A stretch of DNA of 30,910 nt from Purshia tridentata (Eukaryota; Streptophyta; Magnoliopsida; Rosales; Rosaceae). Position numbers and translations under genes: made by a program. The notes beneath the pieces were generated by a model. It saw nothing but the letters and a program-made list of their open reading frames with translations, was not told the origin of the DNA and ran no database searches. The stretch lies in contig QANT01001835.1 in the NCBI GenBank assembly GCA_003254885.1, positions 1 to 30,910 on the forward strand. The letters run 5' to 3'. This document shows positions 1 to 11,370 of the stretch, one piece after another (within the stretch, counting starts at the first letter, position 1; every line of letters begins with the position of its first letter).

Positions 1-1036
1 AAAAAAAAGTGGTCAACTCAACAACAAAGGGTGGTCAATATAGCCTGGGCCTTATGCAACTTCCAATTTCTGGCACAGGGATTGGGCTCTTCATATATGT
101 TCTTAGCCCGGTGTTTCTTATTTGGGCTTCCTTTCCTGCGTAACACCACCTCTGTACGTTCTTTCTCCAAATTAGCTTTAACTAGGGTAGCTATCAAGAT
201 GAAAATCTGAGAAACCTCACTCAAATCATTTCTAGTACATAAACATGTATTGCTTAAAAGTAATGTAATTTGAGATATCATATATGGATGGAAGACTCCT
301 GAAAATTCTTTATTGAAAGAACAAACCCCCCATCTATGTCATTTTGCTGTTTCTGTAACCCTCTATTTTCACCTCTCAACCTTTGTAACGAAATTATAAG
401 CTTTAAAACCACACAAAATAAACCACACTTTTCAATGTCGTAGTATATATTGTCCTCCCTATTCCTTAAGGACCTTTCAAAATTGTTAATGTCATTAAAG
501 CTATGTCACCATGTCCATAAATCATAAACATGGAAATTACCAAAAATAATATGTACAAGTGGCATTTCCAAACTCTCATATATGTCGGAAATCGAATCTT
601 AAACTTAGCTTAATTTTAACATTTACCCCACCATCCTCATCGTTTAAGTTAACCCATGTAAATTACTTTGGTTCAAGCATGTAACATATTAATTTATTTT
701 TGTTTCCTTTTTTTTTTTGACACAATCTTTTTTTTTAGTTGTAGTAGGTGTCACTGGAAGGAGAAGGCCCAATCCCATAGGGAATGGAAGATAAAACTAG
801 AGAAGCCCAGCCAAACGAAAAAGGCTCCTATTAAGTAACAGAAATACCATAAAAAATAAATTAATAATAATACAGACTAAACGGGTTCCAAATACGGCTC
901 GGTGTTCCCGGGTCCCATTAACTAATGAGTCAAGCAATTTGCCCGGCCCGGACAGACCCCTTCTGCTTGGACTCTACGCTTTTTGTCTGACATTTTCTCG
1001 ACGGCCAAACGCCTACTGACCGAACACAGACAGACA
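1..1036. promoter_or_regulatory. Upstream region of MED27 with Site II-like motifs
   Basis: No convincing gene is seen here. The stretch is AT-rich up to about 900 and GC-richer from there into the first exon. GGCCCA at 766-771 and AGCCCA at 804-809 match, on one strand or the other, the plant Site II motif TGGGCY, which is bound by TCP factors in many housekeeping genes. They lie 230-270 bases before the MED27 start codon, where a promoter is expected. No clear TATA box was identified. An 87-codon minus-strand frame at 18-281 has no recognisable homology and is not called. Confidence 0.4.
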
Positions 1037-3621
1037 ATGCAACAACAGCAGCACCCGCAGGCGACGGCGATCCAAAACCCCACTCCGCCGCCGCAGCAGC
1101 CTTCCTCCGTGGAGTCCACCACGGCGGAGGCGCCGCCGAAGCAGGTGGCGCTGGCTATGGACCGGCTGGCCCACGCGGGCCGCCTCATCGCCGACATAAG
1201 GCTCGGCGCAGACCGCCTTCTCGAAGCCTTATTCGTGGCCGCACAGCCTCACCAGAGCTCCAAGCCTCTCCACCTCTTCCTCAACGAAGACGCCTCCATG
1301 CGCCAACACCTCCAAGACCTCCGCTCCGTAGGTACCTTCCATCTCTTTGTCCTTTTAGGGTTTCAATTCAATACAAGCCAAGCATTGAAAAAGAGGCACA
1401 ATTTCTGTTCTGAGGGTTTGGTACTGATTTTTGTTAGGAAGGCAGCTAGAAGAGTCTGGAGTACTGAATGAGTCTCTGCGCTCTCGAAGTAATTCGTGGG
1501 GTTTGCACATGCCGTTGGTTTGTCCTGACGGTGCCGTCGTTGCTTATGCTTGGAAGCGGCAGCTTGCTGGCCAAGCCGGTGCCTCCGCGGTTGACAGGAC
1601 CAGGTTGGTCTTAAATTTTATAAAATTAGTGTTCTTTCTTGCTAACATTATCAATTCTTGATTGCAATGGAGCTTTTACAAATTTTTATAGGATGCATAT
1701 ACAATTTTTGTATATTTCTTAATGGGTTTCAGTATGTAGACGAAGTTACTTGTGCCAACTGATTGTCTTTTTTATTGTGTTGAACTAAGGAGCCATTATG
1801 CTATTCATCCATGTTTTAGGTTAGCTCTCAAGGCCTTCACTGATCAGAAAAGGCGATTTTTTCCTCACCTTGATGATGGATTGAATGGTCAGTGTAACGA
1901 ATCAGCTTCGAAGAAACAGTGTGTGTCCCCAGTACCGACGGCACATAATCAAGAAGAGATTCTAGATTGCAAAACACTACCAGATGTCTTACAGCATTTG
2001 GAAAAGAAGGTGCCTAATTTAAAAGTTTTCACCTATGAACGATTGGATTGGTTGAAAAGAGCATCTTCACTGCCAGCAAATGAGAGCCCTGCTGAAACAT
2101 TAAAGGATCATAATTTTCATAGTTCAAGTAAATTACGATCTGGTCTGCCGGCTGATGTTGCAGCAGATAAGGTTGCTGTCATAGAGTTGCTGTTTCCTTC
2201 TGTCTTCAGAGCTATAGTATCATTGCATCCTGCTGGTTCGATTGACCCAGATGCAGTAGCTTTCTTTTCTCCAGATGAGGTAATCTGGATTACTAGGATG
2301 CATATTGTTCATTTATTGTAAGCTTAATATTTTTATATTATTTGATACGTTTACTAAGTTGTCCCAGGCTAAAGTAGTCGTTCCAGATGACTACTTAGGT
2401 TATTTGACATTAGAGTTTGTGACAAATTGTATGTTAGTTGAAGCTTGAATTATTAGATGTGGTAGGAATACTGGAGCCAAAGAAGTGCGTTCAAAGTGGT
2501 GTACAACCATAGGGCTGAACATTTAATGAACTTAGATCAAAAGAAGACAAAAAATCATAAACTCTGATCCTGTTTAGTGAACTTAGATCATTTAATTATA
2601 GCTTGTTTATCCTTAAAAAGAGACCCAGATTTCTTGCTATGTTAAATAGTGCGATCTATCCTGTGTTATGTTATGAATCTTTTACGACTGCCACTTTCAG
2701 ATTATATAAACATGTATTTCTCTTTCCTTTTTTCCTCTCACATGGAGCATATTTTTATGTTTAATTCTTTTTTATCTTTATTCCTAAACATGAATTGCAT
2801 TACTATGCTACAGTTTTATTTCTCATTTCATCCTTTAACAGGGAGGCAGCTACATACATGCAAGAGGTTTTTCAATTTATCATGTGTATAAACATATCAC
2901 GGTAAAACCTTTAATTGTCCATTTTAAGTTTGTTCTAGTTCAATTAATGGGCCTTTCTTTTCAATTACTTATCATTTCTTATTACAGGAACATGCTGCTA
3001 TGGCTTTGCAGTATTTTCTTGGAATTCAAGCTGAAACAGCTCTATATTCTCTTTTGGTACCAACTCTTTCGTGTTCATGTGAACTCTTTGGATTAATTAA
3101 ATTACAATAATCCTAGAGGCATCAACCATTATCCCAACTTTTAGTTGCCAAATGATGTGGCAGATGACATTTCAGCTTCGTACTTGCTGTTACTATAAAT
3201 AATTGAGGTCCAGAGTGGGCCCAAAAGTGAATAAATGAAAAATTGCTACATCAGTTGGGATAATAATTGGTGCTTCTTACTAATTAAATTATCCGTAGTT
3301 ATCATCTTGTACCCATTCAAATTTCTAACTTTCTGCATTTATTCTATAGCACTGGATCTGCAGCTATCAAACTCTATTTACAAAAGTTTGCAGGTACAAC
3401 CATCGCATTTACATCTCTGAAATTCTTTATTGGTTTTGAAGTTATTAAAGTTACATTTTTGGTGCAGTAAGTGTGGCCGGCTGCTATCTATGGACCGACA
3501 ATCAGCTTTACTGTTACCTCCGGTTTATCGACCTTACCGGCAGTTCTCCGCATTGAATATATCATCAAGTTTAAATCTTACCCGGGCTTACCACGTAGGA
3601 TGCTTTTCGGAGGAAACATGA
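1037..3621 (+). CDS. MED27: Mediator of RNA polymerase II transcription subunit 27
   Basis: Nuclear Mediator subunit linking transcription factors to RNA polymerase II. Seven coding exons join in frame: 1037-1331, 1438-1603, 1820-2279, 2842-2901, 2988-3056, 3350-3393 and 3468-3621, giving 415 residues. All introns are GT-AG. The N-terminus is Gln/Pro-rich (residues 1-35), followed by the conserved helix starting KQVALAMDRL with ADIRLGADR (about 35-70). The C-terminus carries the family's putative zinc-binding cysteines: CSKC at 364-367 and HVGC at 407-410. ATG 1037 is chosen because the open frame upstream starts only with TTG (983). The length suits plant MED27. A 176 bp transposon-like insertion sits in intron 5. 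Identification rests on remembered similarity to Arabidopsis MED27. Confidence 0.93.
3105..3280. mobile_element. Short MITE-like insertion in MED27 intron 5
   Basis: A 176 bp segment is bracketed by an identical 11 bp direct repeat, TAATTAAATTA, at 3094-3104 and 3281-3291. Its ends are imperfect inverted repeats sharing the block ATTATCCCAACT, seen forward near 3130 and as its complement near 3253-3264. A target duplication of 9-11 bp is typical of Mutator-like elements, so this is best read as a non-autonomous Mutator-type MITE. It encodes nothing. The AT-rich duplication could partly be coincidence, and the terminal repeats are decayed at the outermost bases. Confidence 0.55.
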
Positions 3622-5400
3622 TCTCCATTGTTGACAGGTAAAATCTGCCCATCCTCATGGATAAGGAATTGGGAAGATAAAAAGTAATATCACTCGAAGA
3701 GCTTTCTCTTAAATAACAAAAAAATTATTTAATGTAAAGGATAATGCAACTGAGTTAATTTATGCCTTTTCTTTAATTCTTTGGATGGTAGCTGTTGTAG
3801 GAACTGGTATAAGTTGTCTTTTTGAATGAGGTTTTTGTATTATTTTCAAGGAGATGCTAGTAATCAAATCATCTGCACTTAAATCTAAATAATTTCCTGA
3901 TTTTTCTGGGGGCTAATCCCTTGAAAAAAATTTAAGTAATCATGTTATATCAGTTTTCCATGTCTTTTCTGCAAGGATTTTTTTTTTTTTTTTTTTTTAA
4001 NATATCAGTTTTCCATGTCTTTTCTGCAAGGATTTTTTTTTTTTTTTCTTAAAGTAGTTTCTTTTTGTACCATGGAGGGGTGAAGCCCAAAACAAACACT
4101 AGGGGTAGAAGCCCAAAACTGGAGGGTCCATTTCTTAAGAATCTGGGCCTAGAAGCCCCAGAGTAGTTTGTGTTTTATCTGCAAACTCTAAAATCGTTCA
4201 AATGGATTTTTGTAGTGACCATACTCAACTGTTTTTGTCAATTACAAAGCTAATAGAGCACGCCAGCACAGTAAATGGGTTCTGTAGGACAGAAAAAGTA
4301 GAAGACTGGAAAAGAGGAGAGAAAGGAGAGGAACTAGAAGTAGGAAAATAGGCAAACTGAAATTAATACTGTCAATCAATTATAAAAAAATATGCCAATC
4401 CCTTTAGGCAATCCAGAATAATCTAATGATGAAACTAATAAAATATGTCAGTTAAGTTAAACTTTAATACTTGGTTCTTAACTTTTAATAAACTAAAAAA
4501 TAGTTCAATCAATTAATTCCTTAAATTTTATGGTTAATAAATAAAGATTAACTATTAAATAAAACAAACCTAATTTCAAGTCATGTGCCTATGCATATAA
4601 TAAATACAAATATCATCATTTGGTCCATCTTATAAAAATCTGCAGTCATTTCTTTTCATAGTGGTCCTATCAGTTGTATGTATTAGCTGTATTGGGGAAT
4701 ATGGACTGCTACTGACAGTTAAGGGTCCTGTTGAGTCCTTGGATGTTAAGTATACGTAGAAATTATTTTGAGACCCCCTTCATATTCTGTTTGTTTTTCT
4801 GATACAGTTTTAGTTATTATCTTTGGTCTATCTAATCAAGAAAACTATAATAAGAAGTATATTGGTCACTGGTTAGAAATATACATTAATTGAACTTCTT
4901 TCTTCCTTAGTTTTTCCTTTCATATTTTGAATTGAATTTTTTGTTATCCCCTACAGATTGGAAAATAATGATATTGCAATTTGCAAGGGCTTGTCACCAA
5001 CCCATTATATTTTGCGACTCCCTCCCAAACTCACCAATCTAGATTCTATTATTCATAGAGAAGGATAGGTGCTGTTTGAATTTTATGTTTTATTAAATTT
5101 TGTCATTTTTCGCTAAAATTCATTTGTGTGCATCTTTCTTTGATTCAGGTATTATCTTTTGTTGGCATAAATCTCAGCTGTGCCAAGGGAAATTGCATGT
5201 CTGGTGTTGCAAATGGATATGGCCTGTAGAAAAAGATGTGCAAAAATTGTCCACAAAATTACTGGAATTCCTTTATGTGATCATATTTCAGAACAATGCT
5301 AAGTGCTTTAATCTTGATTTTTTAGAAAATGTCTGTTGTAATTCCATATTAGGAAAAAAAAATAGAAAATTGAATTTGTAAGTTTAGAAATTCTTTGTTT
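3622..5400 (+). other. Probable MED27 3' UTR with an intron
   Basis: Sixteen bases after the MED27 stop there is a good donor, GACAG/GTAAAA at 3637/3638. A pyrimidine-rich tract ending CTACAG/ATTGG near 4957 is a plausible acceptor, and a further ATTCAG/GT occurs near 5149. This suggests a spliced 3' UTR, but no transcript evidence is available and the polyadenylation site is not clear. The interval contains the N-bearing repeat at 3947-4050 and no open frame with recognisable homology. Confidence 0.35.
3947..4050. repeat. 31 bp direct repeat flanking poly(T) and an N
   Basis: The 31-base segment at 3947-3977 recurs at 4002-4032 without a difference. Each copy is followed by a long T run, and the single N lies at 4001, exactly before the second copy. 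This is what two reads that failed to merge across a homopolymer look like when joined in a gap. A real tandem duplication is possible but less likely. Confidence 0.75.
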
Positions 5401-7907
5401 AGCAGAAAGCATGTAAACCTTGTGCTCAGTTGAATTGAATATGCTGTTCTATCAGTATTTTGATTGCAAATAGATTGTATGAAGCACCCTCGATTTTGAT
5501 ATGACTATAGTTTGACATTGAACTTTGATCGAAAGCTCTGTTTTGTATTCACAAAGGTAAATCATAGGGGTCTGATGAGAAACCAGATTTGGTAAAAAAT
5601 TAAGAAGAAAGTGAGACTTGGGTTAGATTGGTTGAAGGAAAGAAAAAAAGTTTTAACAATAACAAAAATTGGAAATGTGTCCTATAATTCATATATTAGT
5701 AGGCATGATATGATTGCTTAATAAGCAACAATACTATTCTCTTGTTCAATCTGGTCTCAAATTATTTGCCATTTGTAGAATTTTTTGCATGATCTGATTA
5801 GCATGAAAGAGTGAATAGGTGTCATGCAGAAGAAGCAATCATGTCACTATTCAGCTGCGTTGATTGGTTATAGCACTAATAATGCTCTCCACCACTTTGG
5901 CTCTTTCCAATGAAAATGGCTTGCACGTTAATAAGAAGGGACCCAAGACGTCATCATCTTCCTCAATTTTAGGGTCTGATTGCTTCAACACTGACCGATT
6001 GGAACAAATTGCATGTGCCAATGTGCATTGGCCACTCGACATCTCCATGAGCAATTGAGCATGCATAAGGTCCACTAATGCGAATCTATAATTGCCTTAA
6101 GGGCCCACAAACCTGAACAGCTTGGTGGGCTCCTGTCCATGCAAGATGGAAGGAGTTAATTTACTATTGAATTGGAAAAAAAATTCTACAACTTTAGTAA
6201 GTTTTGAATGTGATGGGTTCATAATTTTCTTAGTATAGAATAATTGTTGGATGTGTTTGTATGGCATACAAGATTGTGCTGCAGAACTTTGGTTGATGAG
6301 TCACAAGTTCACACAGCTATTGGATTGTGGAGTTGGTTTATGGTACCACATCGTATAACAAAACTGATGGTGAATAAATCTATACCCTAGTCATACAATA
6401 TTATTTGTGTAATAGAATTTTCCTAGTAATTCTCTAACATCGAATCCCATGATTTTAAGAAATTATCACTCGGACTGTAGATTCTAGACCATCATCTCCT
6501 CAAATGTGCAGGTGATGATCATTTACCTTTACCAAATTGTTGTTTTATTTTATGATTACTAGAATTACTACCAACCAGATAAGTAGTTTGTCAGACCAAA
6601 AAAATTATAAGTAGGTTTTGAATGGTCCAAAGAAGATCCAATAAACCAAATTCAATAAATTATTTTTTGTTCTAGCTAGGGTACCTCTCTATTTATTGGT
6701 TATCTATAATCTGATTATAGACCCTCAATTTAATTAATTCTTGAAACCGACTCAGCTACGTGGATGTGTTGTTTGCCTTTTAAACTCAATTAGAGGCAAC
6801 AATCCATCCTCATTGCTTCTACCTAACCGTTTCCATTGAAATTTAATCAACTAGCTTTAGGTAGGTTAATGGGTCTAGGTCATAGTTTGTAAAAATTAGC
6901 TTCCAAGAATCACCCTTTTCATCAACCTTAAAACATGCATAAGTCATAAATAATTTTATATTCAAACCTAAACATGGTAGCAGCTAGGTTTGAGGTTGAT
7001 TCCTGGTACCAAACTCTGTTACTTCAATGCAGCCTTCGACAAAAGGCCAACATTTGATGTCATCATCTCTACTTGCGGAGACTCTAGTGTATGTTCGATA
7101 TTGTCCTAGATTCTCTGGTCCAGATGTTGACTTCCCCAGGTGTCACCTTACATGTTGATTCAAGCTTATCTTTTTTTTGGTTAAGTGATTCAAGCTTTAT
7201 CAATTTGGCTATAAATGAGGAATCTAACCTTTAATGTACAAAGCCACCATATATCAATTTGAACCACATGTGTGTCATCCTCTTCTATTACACAACCAAA
7301 TAAAATTTTGTATCTTTACAAGACACAAGTATGTCTATAACTAAATTTAAGGTCAAGGGTAGCCAAAAAATAATAAATCAATGGTGAAGGGTGATGAGAA
7401 TTTTTCAGAGAGGTTGTAGCTTCTGAGCAAGCAAACAATTAACTTTCTCAAGCCTTAGTGTGTTTCCAATCTAAATTGGGGTGTTTGCTCTGGACATTAA
7501 GGAAAATTAGAAACACAGATGCTTACTGACACAAGTAACATACTAGTCTCCATGAATAGAGTACTTTATCAAGACAAAAAGAAGGCAAGCATTCTCATGA
7601 AACTCAGATGTGGAATTTAAAGTACAAATTAAGAAATAACTGGGAACCAGTTCTGATTCATAATTGGTCTCTATCTACACCAGTAGCACATTAACTCTTG
7701 AAGCAGAAAATTTAGCTTACACTTGAGATCTCTACTGAAATCTCCAGCTCAACCCACCACAAAACGAACAACATAAAATATATTGACATTTAATTCTCAA
7801 AAAGAAAGAACAAAACATACTATCTACACACCTACCAAAAGTAGGAAAACAACCCCTAAAAAGAAATATGAAATGAAATGAAAAAGAAAAGCCACCAAGT
7901 ACCTCTT
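5401..7907. other. Intergenic region between MED27 and the TMK4-like gene
   Basis: The two genes converge here. The sequence is AT-rich with no intact gene. A short stretch at about 5850-6075 is somewhat GC-richer and is open on both strands (64 and 74 codons), but neither translation was recognised. The last few hundred bases before 7908 should hold the 3' UTR of the minus-strand kinase gene; no polyadenylation signal is called. Confidence 0.4.
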
Positions 7908-10900
7908 TTAACGACCATCAGCAGAAGTAAAGGACTCGGCAAACCCAGTTGGCCTTGCTGGTATACTTCCCTTGCTGTCTTCTAGGTCTGTACAACTGAA
8001 GTCCTTTCCTTCTGCTTCTTGCCAACCCTTCACCATCTGGTTAAGTGGCAGGCTATAATCTATCCCAGAATATTCTTCATTGTCATCATCCAATGGTTTC
8101 CATTTTTCAACAAGTTGGGACAATATATTCACAGCATGGCCCATATCGGGTCTTTGGCTGGGTTCCCTTGCAGTGCAGTGCCCTGCTAGTTCTGCAATTG
8201 TGGAGATGCTCTCAAACGTTTCTTCTTTTATGTCTTTTATGTCAAGGGCTGGGTCAATGGCGGCCATGAGTTTCTCCTTATTTGATTTTATGCGCCAGAA
8301 CCATGCAGCCAAGTACTGGCTTTCCTCGGGCCTATGCTCATCCAGTGCCATCATTCCAGTTAATAGCTCCATTAGCACAACCCCAAAACTAAAGACATCT
8401 GCTTTGGTTGTAATTTTTCCCGTCACTGAATCGATCACCATGTGAGAGTGTTGGAGTTAGTAGGATTGTTCACAAGCACCATAGGAAGATAAAAGAAATT
8501 AAACATGTACATACTGCAGAACTAAGAAACCTATCTGAAATTTCACATTGACAACCTTATTTGGGCAATAGGTTGGCAACTTCTTATCTTGAGGATACAA
8601 TTGAACTAAAACCTCTCAAAATCCTCTCTGAAATTTTATAAATCTATCAAATGGCTTTGCAGTTGATATGATTGGCCAACTTTCATGTTAGCTCTCAATT
8701 AAATAAAAAAGGGAAGATACTTCAAAAATTCCATTTCACACATGTTCAGAATATGATAGATGGTTTACTAATAGGTCTAAGAGCATGAATCCACATTAAT
8801 TCCTGTTACATACTTTGTCTAATGCTGCTAAAGTCAATTCTTGTACATTAACAAGGGGTCACCTATATCATTGTAAGAATGGAGAAATATACTATCTAAA
8901 TGAAATTTTAATCATCAGTTATAAGTTGGAAAGATCTTAGAAGGCTTACCAGCATACTCTGGTGCTAAGTAACCAAAAGTCCCAGCGAGCCTGGTCACAA
9001 CAGACTTTTCACCATCAGGAGCCAGTTTCACCAATCCAAAATCTGACACTTTTGCTTTAAAATCATCACCAAGTAAGATATTGGACGATTTAAGATCTCT
9101 GTGTATGAAGCTTTTGTGTGCGAGATTATGAAGATACTCCATCCCCCTAGCCACATCCAAGGCAATATTTAACCTCCTCTTCCAAGAGAGAGGCTCTATT
9201 TGAAAGCTCTTCCAATGAAAAAGATGCTTGCTTAGAGCCCCTTGAGGCATATACTCGTAGACTAGGAGTCTCTCATTTCCTTCAATGGAATAACCCAAAA
9301 GCGATACCAAATGACGGTGCCGGACCTTTGAAAGAACTGCAATTTCAGACTGAAATTCATCCAAGGCTTTGTTGGTAATCACACCAGCCTCCATTCTTTT
9401 CACTGCTATTTTTGTCCCATCATCCAATTCTCCCTTATAAACCACCCCAAAGCCACCACGACCAAGCTCATTTTCTGGGGCAAAATTCTTTGTCACGTTC
9501 CGAAGAACTTGAACTGATATGACGAGATTTCCAGCTTCAATGACATGAGACTCACCTATTCCACTGCTGTTTCTGCTTGCAGAACCACTCCCGGTTACCG
9601 TAGAAGTGCTTCCATTGGTATTGCTGGCAACAACAACCTTAACCATATTTTCGGAATCAGATGGATCTCTTGGGTGAATCACAAAGGAACTTGGAGCCTG
9701 GGCGGCATGTCTTCTCTTCTTGTAGCAGTAGATGGATAATGGAATTACAAGCAAAGCTACAACAGCAACACTTGTGACAGGGGCAACAATTGAAACTATG
9801 TTGGACCCTTTTGATCCTTTTTGTTGGGAAGTACCATTGACATTAGAGCCTGAGCCTGAAGATGGAGTAGATGGGCTATTCGGTGATGAAGGGTTATTCT
9901 CTGGTGTATCAGATGGTTTACCGTTAAATGAAGGATTCCCATCAATGACAACTTTGACAGTGCTACTGAACTGTGGCAATGGAGGGGAAAGATTGTTCCC
10001 ACTTAGATCCAACTCTCTCAGGGATTTCAAGCTAGTCCAGTTTGCAGGAACTTGACCCCTCAAATTGTTATTCTGAAGCCTAACTTGGACAAGAGAATCT
10101 AACTTAGCAACTGAAGGACTCAAGGTACCATTCAGGTTATACTTGGGCAGATTTATAACAGAGACCTTTCCATTATTGTCACAACTCACTCCCAACCATG
10201 ACCCTTGACAAGGATCATTACCAGACCATTTAGAAGCAAGTGTTGAAGGGTAATTCAACCCAGCAAGGAACTCTATAAGTGCCGCAACCTCCGCGGCGCA
10301 AGGACGCCCGGGAATGGATTGACAAAATGCATTTGAAGCATAAGTCACGTTATGAGCTTTAAAAACTGGGATTGGACCCATCAGATGGTTATTGTTCAAA
10401 TTTAAACTGTCGAGTTCCAAATTGGCCAAGCTCTGAGGAACTAGGCCAACAAGTTGGTTTTGATTGAGATTAAGGTCCTTCAAAGAAGTTAAATTACCAA
10501 TGCTCTCTGGGATTGTACCTGTGAACTGATTCCCATGAAGCCACACGCTATTGAGCTGTGCCATTGTTGTGATGAGATCAATTGGACCAGTCAAGCCCCC
10601 ACCTTTTGGATTGTTCAACCAAAGAATCTGCAAATTTAGGCCATTGAAACTCGCAGGAATTTCACCAGTTAAGCTATTGCCAGAAAGTTCCAACACTGTT
10701 AGAGAGGACAAGTTGCCAAGAAAATCTGGCAATGGACCAACCAAATTGCAAGACATGCAAGTAATATTTTGCAATTGTGCTGAGTTTGCCAAATAAGGAG
10801 GCAATGTCCACCCTGTACTAGCATTGAAATTGTTTCCATCCAATGCCAAAACCTCCAACGAATCAAGCCCTTCAAAGACATCATCAGGAATGGAAGAGAA

Positions 10901-11284
10901 ATCATTGTAATCCAGAAAAGCATACTTCAATTTTGACAACCCTTTGAGGGATGGTAATGGCCCACTAAACTGGTTCCTCTGGAGGCCTATGTTGGTGAGC
11001 TCAGAGAGCTGGTTGAAGTTCTGAGGCAGAGGACCCTTCAAGCCCATATTTTGAACCTGAATCTGAGAAACCCTCTCACCAGAACAGAACACATGGTTCC
11101 ACTTTGGAGGGCCACATGGGTCATCATTATTTTCAGGCCACTTCAAGAGCTCTGGGTTCTCCAAGTTTTTTCTGAACTGGTTGAGAATAGCCAAGTCATT
11201 AGGGTCTGTGGCACTGAAAGCCACTGAAACAAGTGAAAGGAGGAGTGCTGCTAGCATAACAAGCTTTCCCCGATGGTCTTCCAT
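7908..11284 (-). CDS. TMK4: LRR receptor-like kinase of the TMK family, TMK4/BARK1-like
   Basis: Plasma-membrane leucine-rich-repeat receptor kinase; TMK proteins act in auxin-dependent growth signalling, and Arabidopsis TMK4/BARK1 has also been linked to brassinosteroid signalling. Exons 11284-8950 and 8425-7908 join across a 524 bp GT-AG intron to restore APEYAVTGKITTK, giving 950 residues. Seen: signal peptide (1-25), LRRs (about 70-310) after a Cys pair (C57, C67), a non-LRR island (C321, C329), a second LRR block after DPCQG (357-361), Ser/Pro-rich linker, transmembrane segment (about 496-521), and a kinase with glycine loop LGRGGFG (607-613), Lys629, Glu647, HRD with Asp730, DFG at Asp748, and C-terminal ESFTSADGR. 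All catalytic residues are intact. ATG 11284 is preferred over in-frame 11362 because it has context GCCATGG and leads straight into the signal peptide. TMK4 is the closest remembered match, mainly from the C-terminal tail. Confidence 0.93.
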
Positions 11285-11358
11285 GGCAGATCTGTGATGC
11301 TGTCCCATGCTTTCACAAGAAACATTAACAAACCTCAAAAAGCTGTGGCAAAGAAGCT

Positions 11359-11370
11359 TCATATGGCCAT
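11359..11370 (-). promoter_or_regulatory. Three-codon upstream ORF before the TMK4-like start
   Basis: On the minus strand, ATG at 11370-11368 opens a minimal frame (Met-Ala-Ile-stop) ending in TGA at 11361-11359. Its stop overlaps the in-frame upstream ATG at 11362. If both lie in the mRNA, the small frame could reduce use of 11362 and favour initiation at 11284. The transcription start is unknown, so this stays conditional. Confidence 0.3.

Noticed and set aside
18..281. 87-codon open frame, minus strand
   Set aside because: ATG start but no recognisable domain, in AT-rich flank; length is within chance expectation.
983..1036. Possible 18-residue N-terminal extension of MED27
   Set aside because: The upstream start codon in this frame is TTG; the first ATG is at 1037 and gives the expected Gln-rich N-terminus.
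5851..6075. Overlapping open frames on both strands (64 and 74 codons)
   Set aside because: Neither translation was recognised, the minus frame starts with GTG, and no splice-linked exons were found. A decayed gene fragment is possible but unsupported.
6960..7030. tRNA- or SINE-like A and B boxes
   Set aside because: The match is weak and no cloverleaf or 3' tail could be built; no tRNA gene is supported anywhere in the window.
8045..8445. Plus-strand frames opposite the TMK4-like exon 2
   Set aside because: Antisense shadows of the kinase C-terminal exon.
9545..10055. Plus-strand frames opposite the TMK4-like exon 1
   Set aside because: They are antisense shadows of a long, clearly coding exon.
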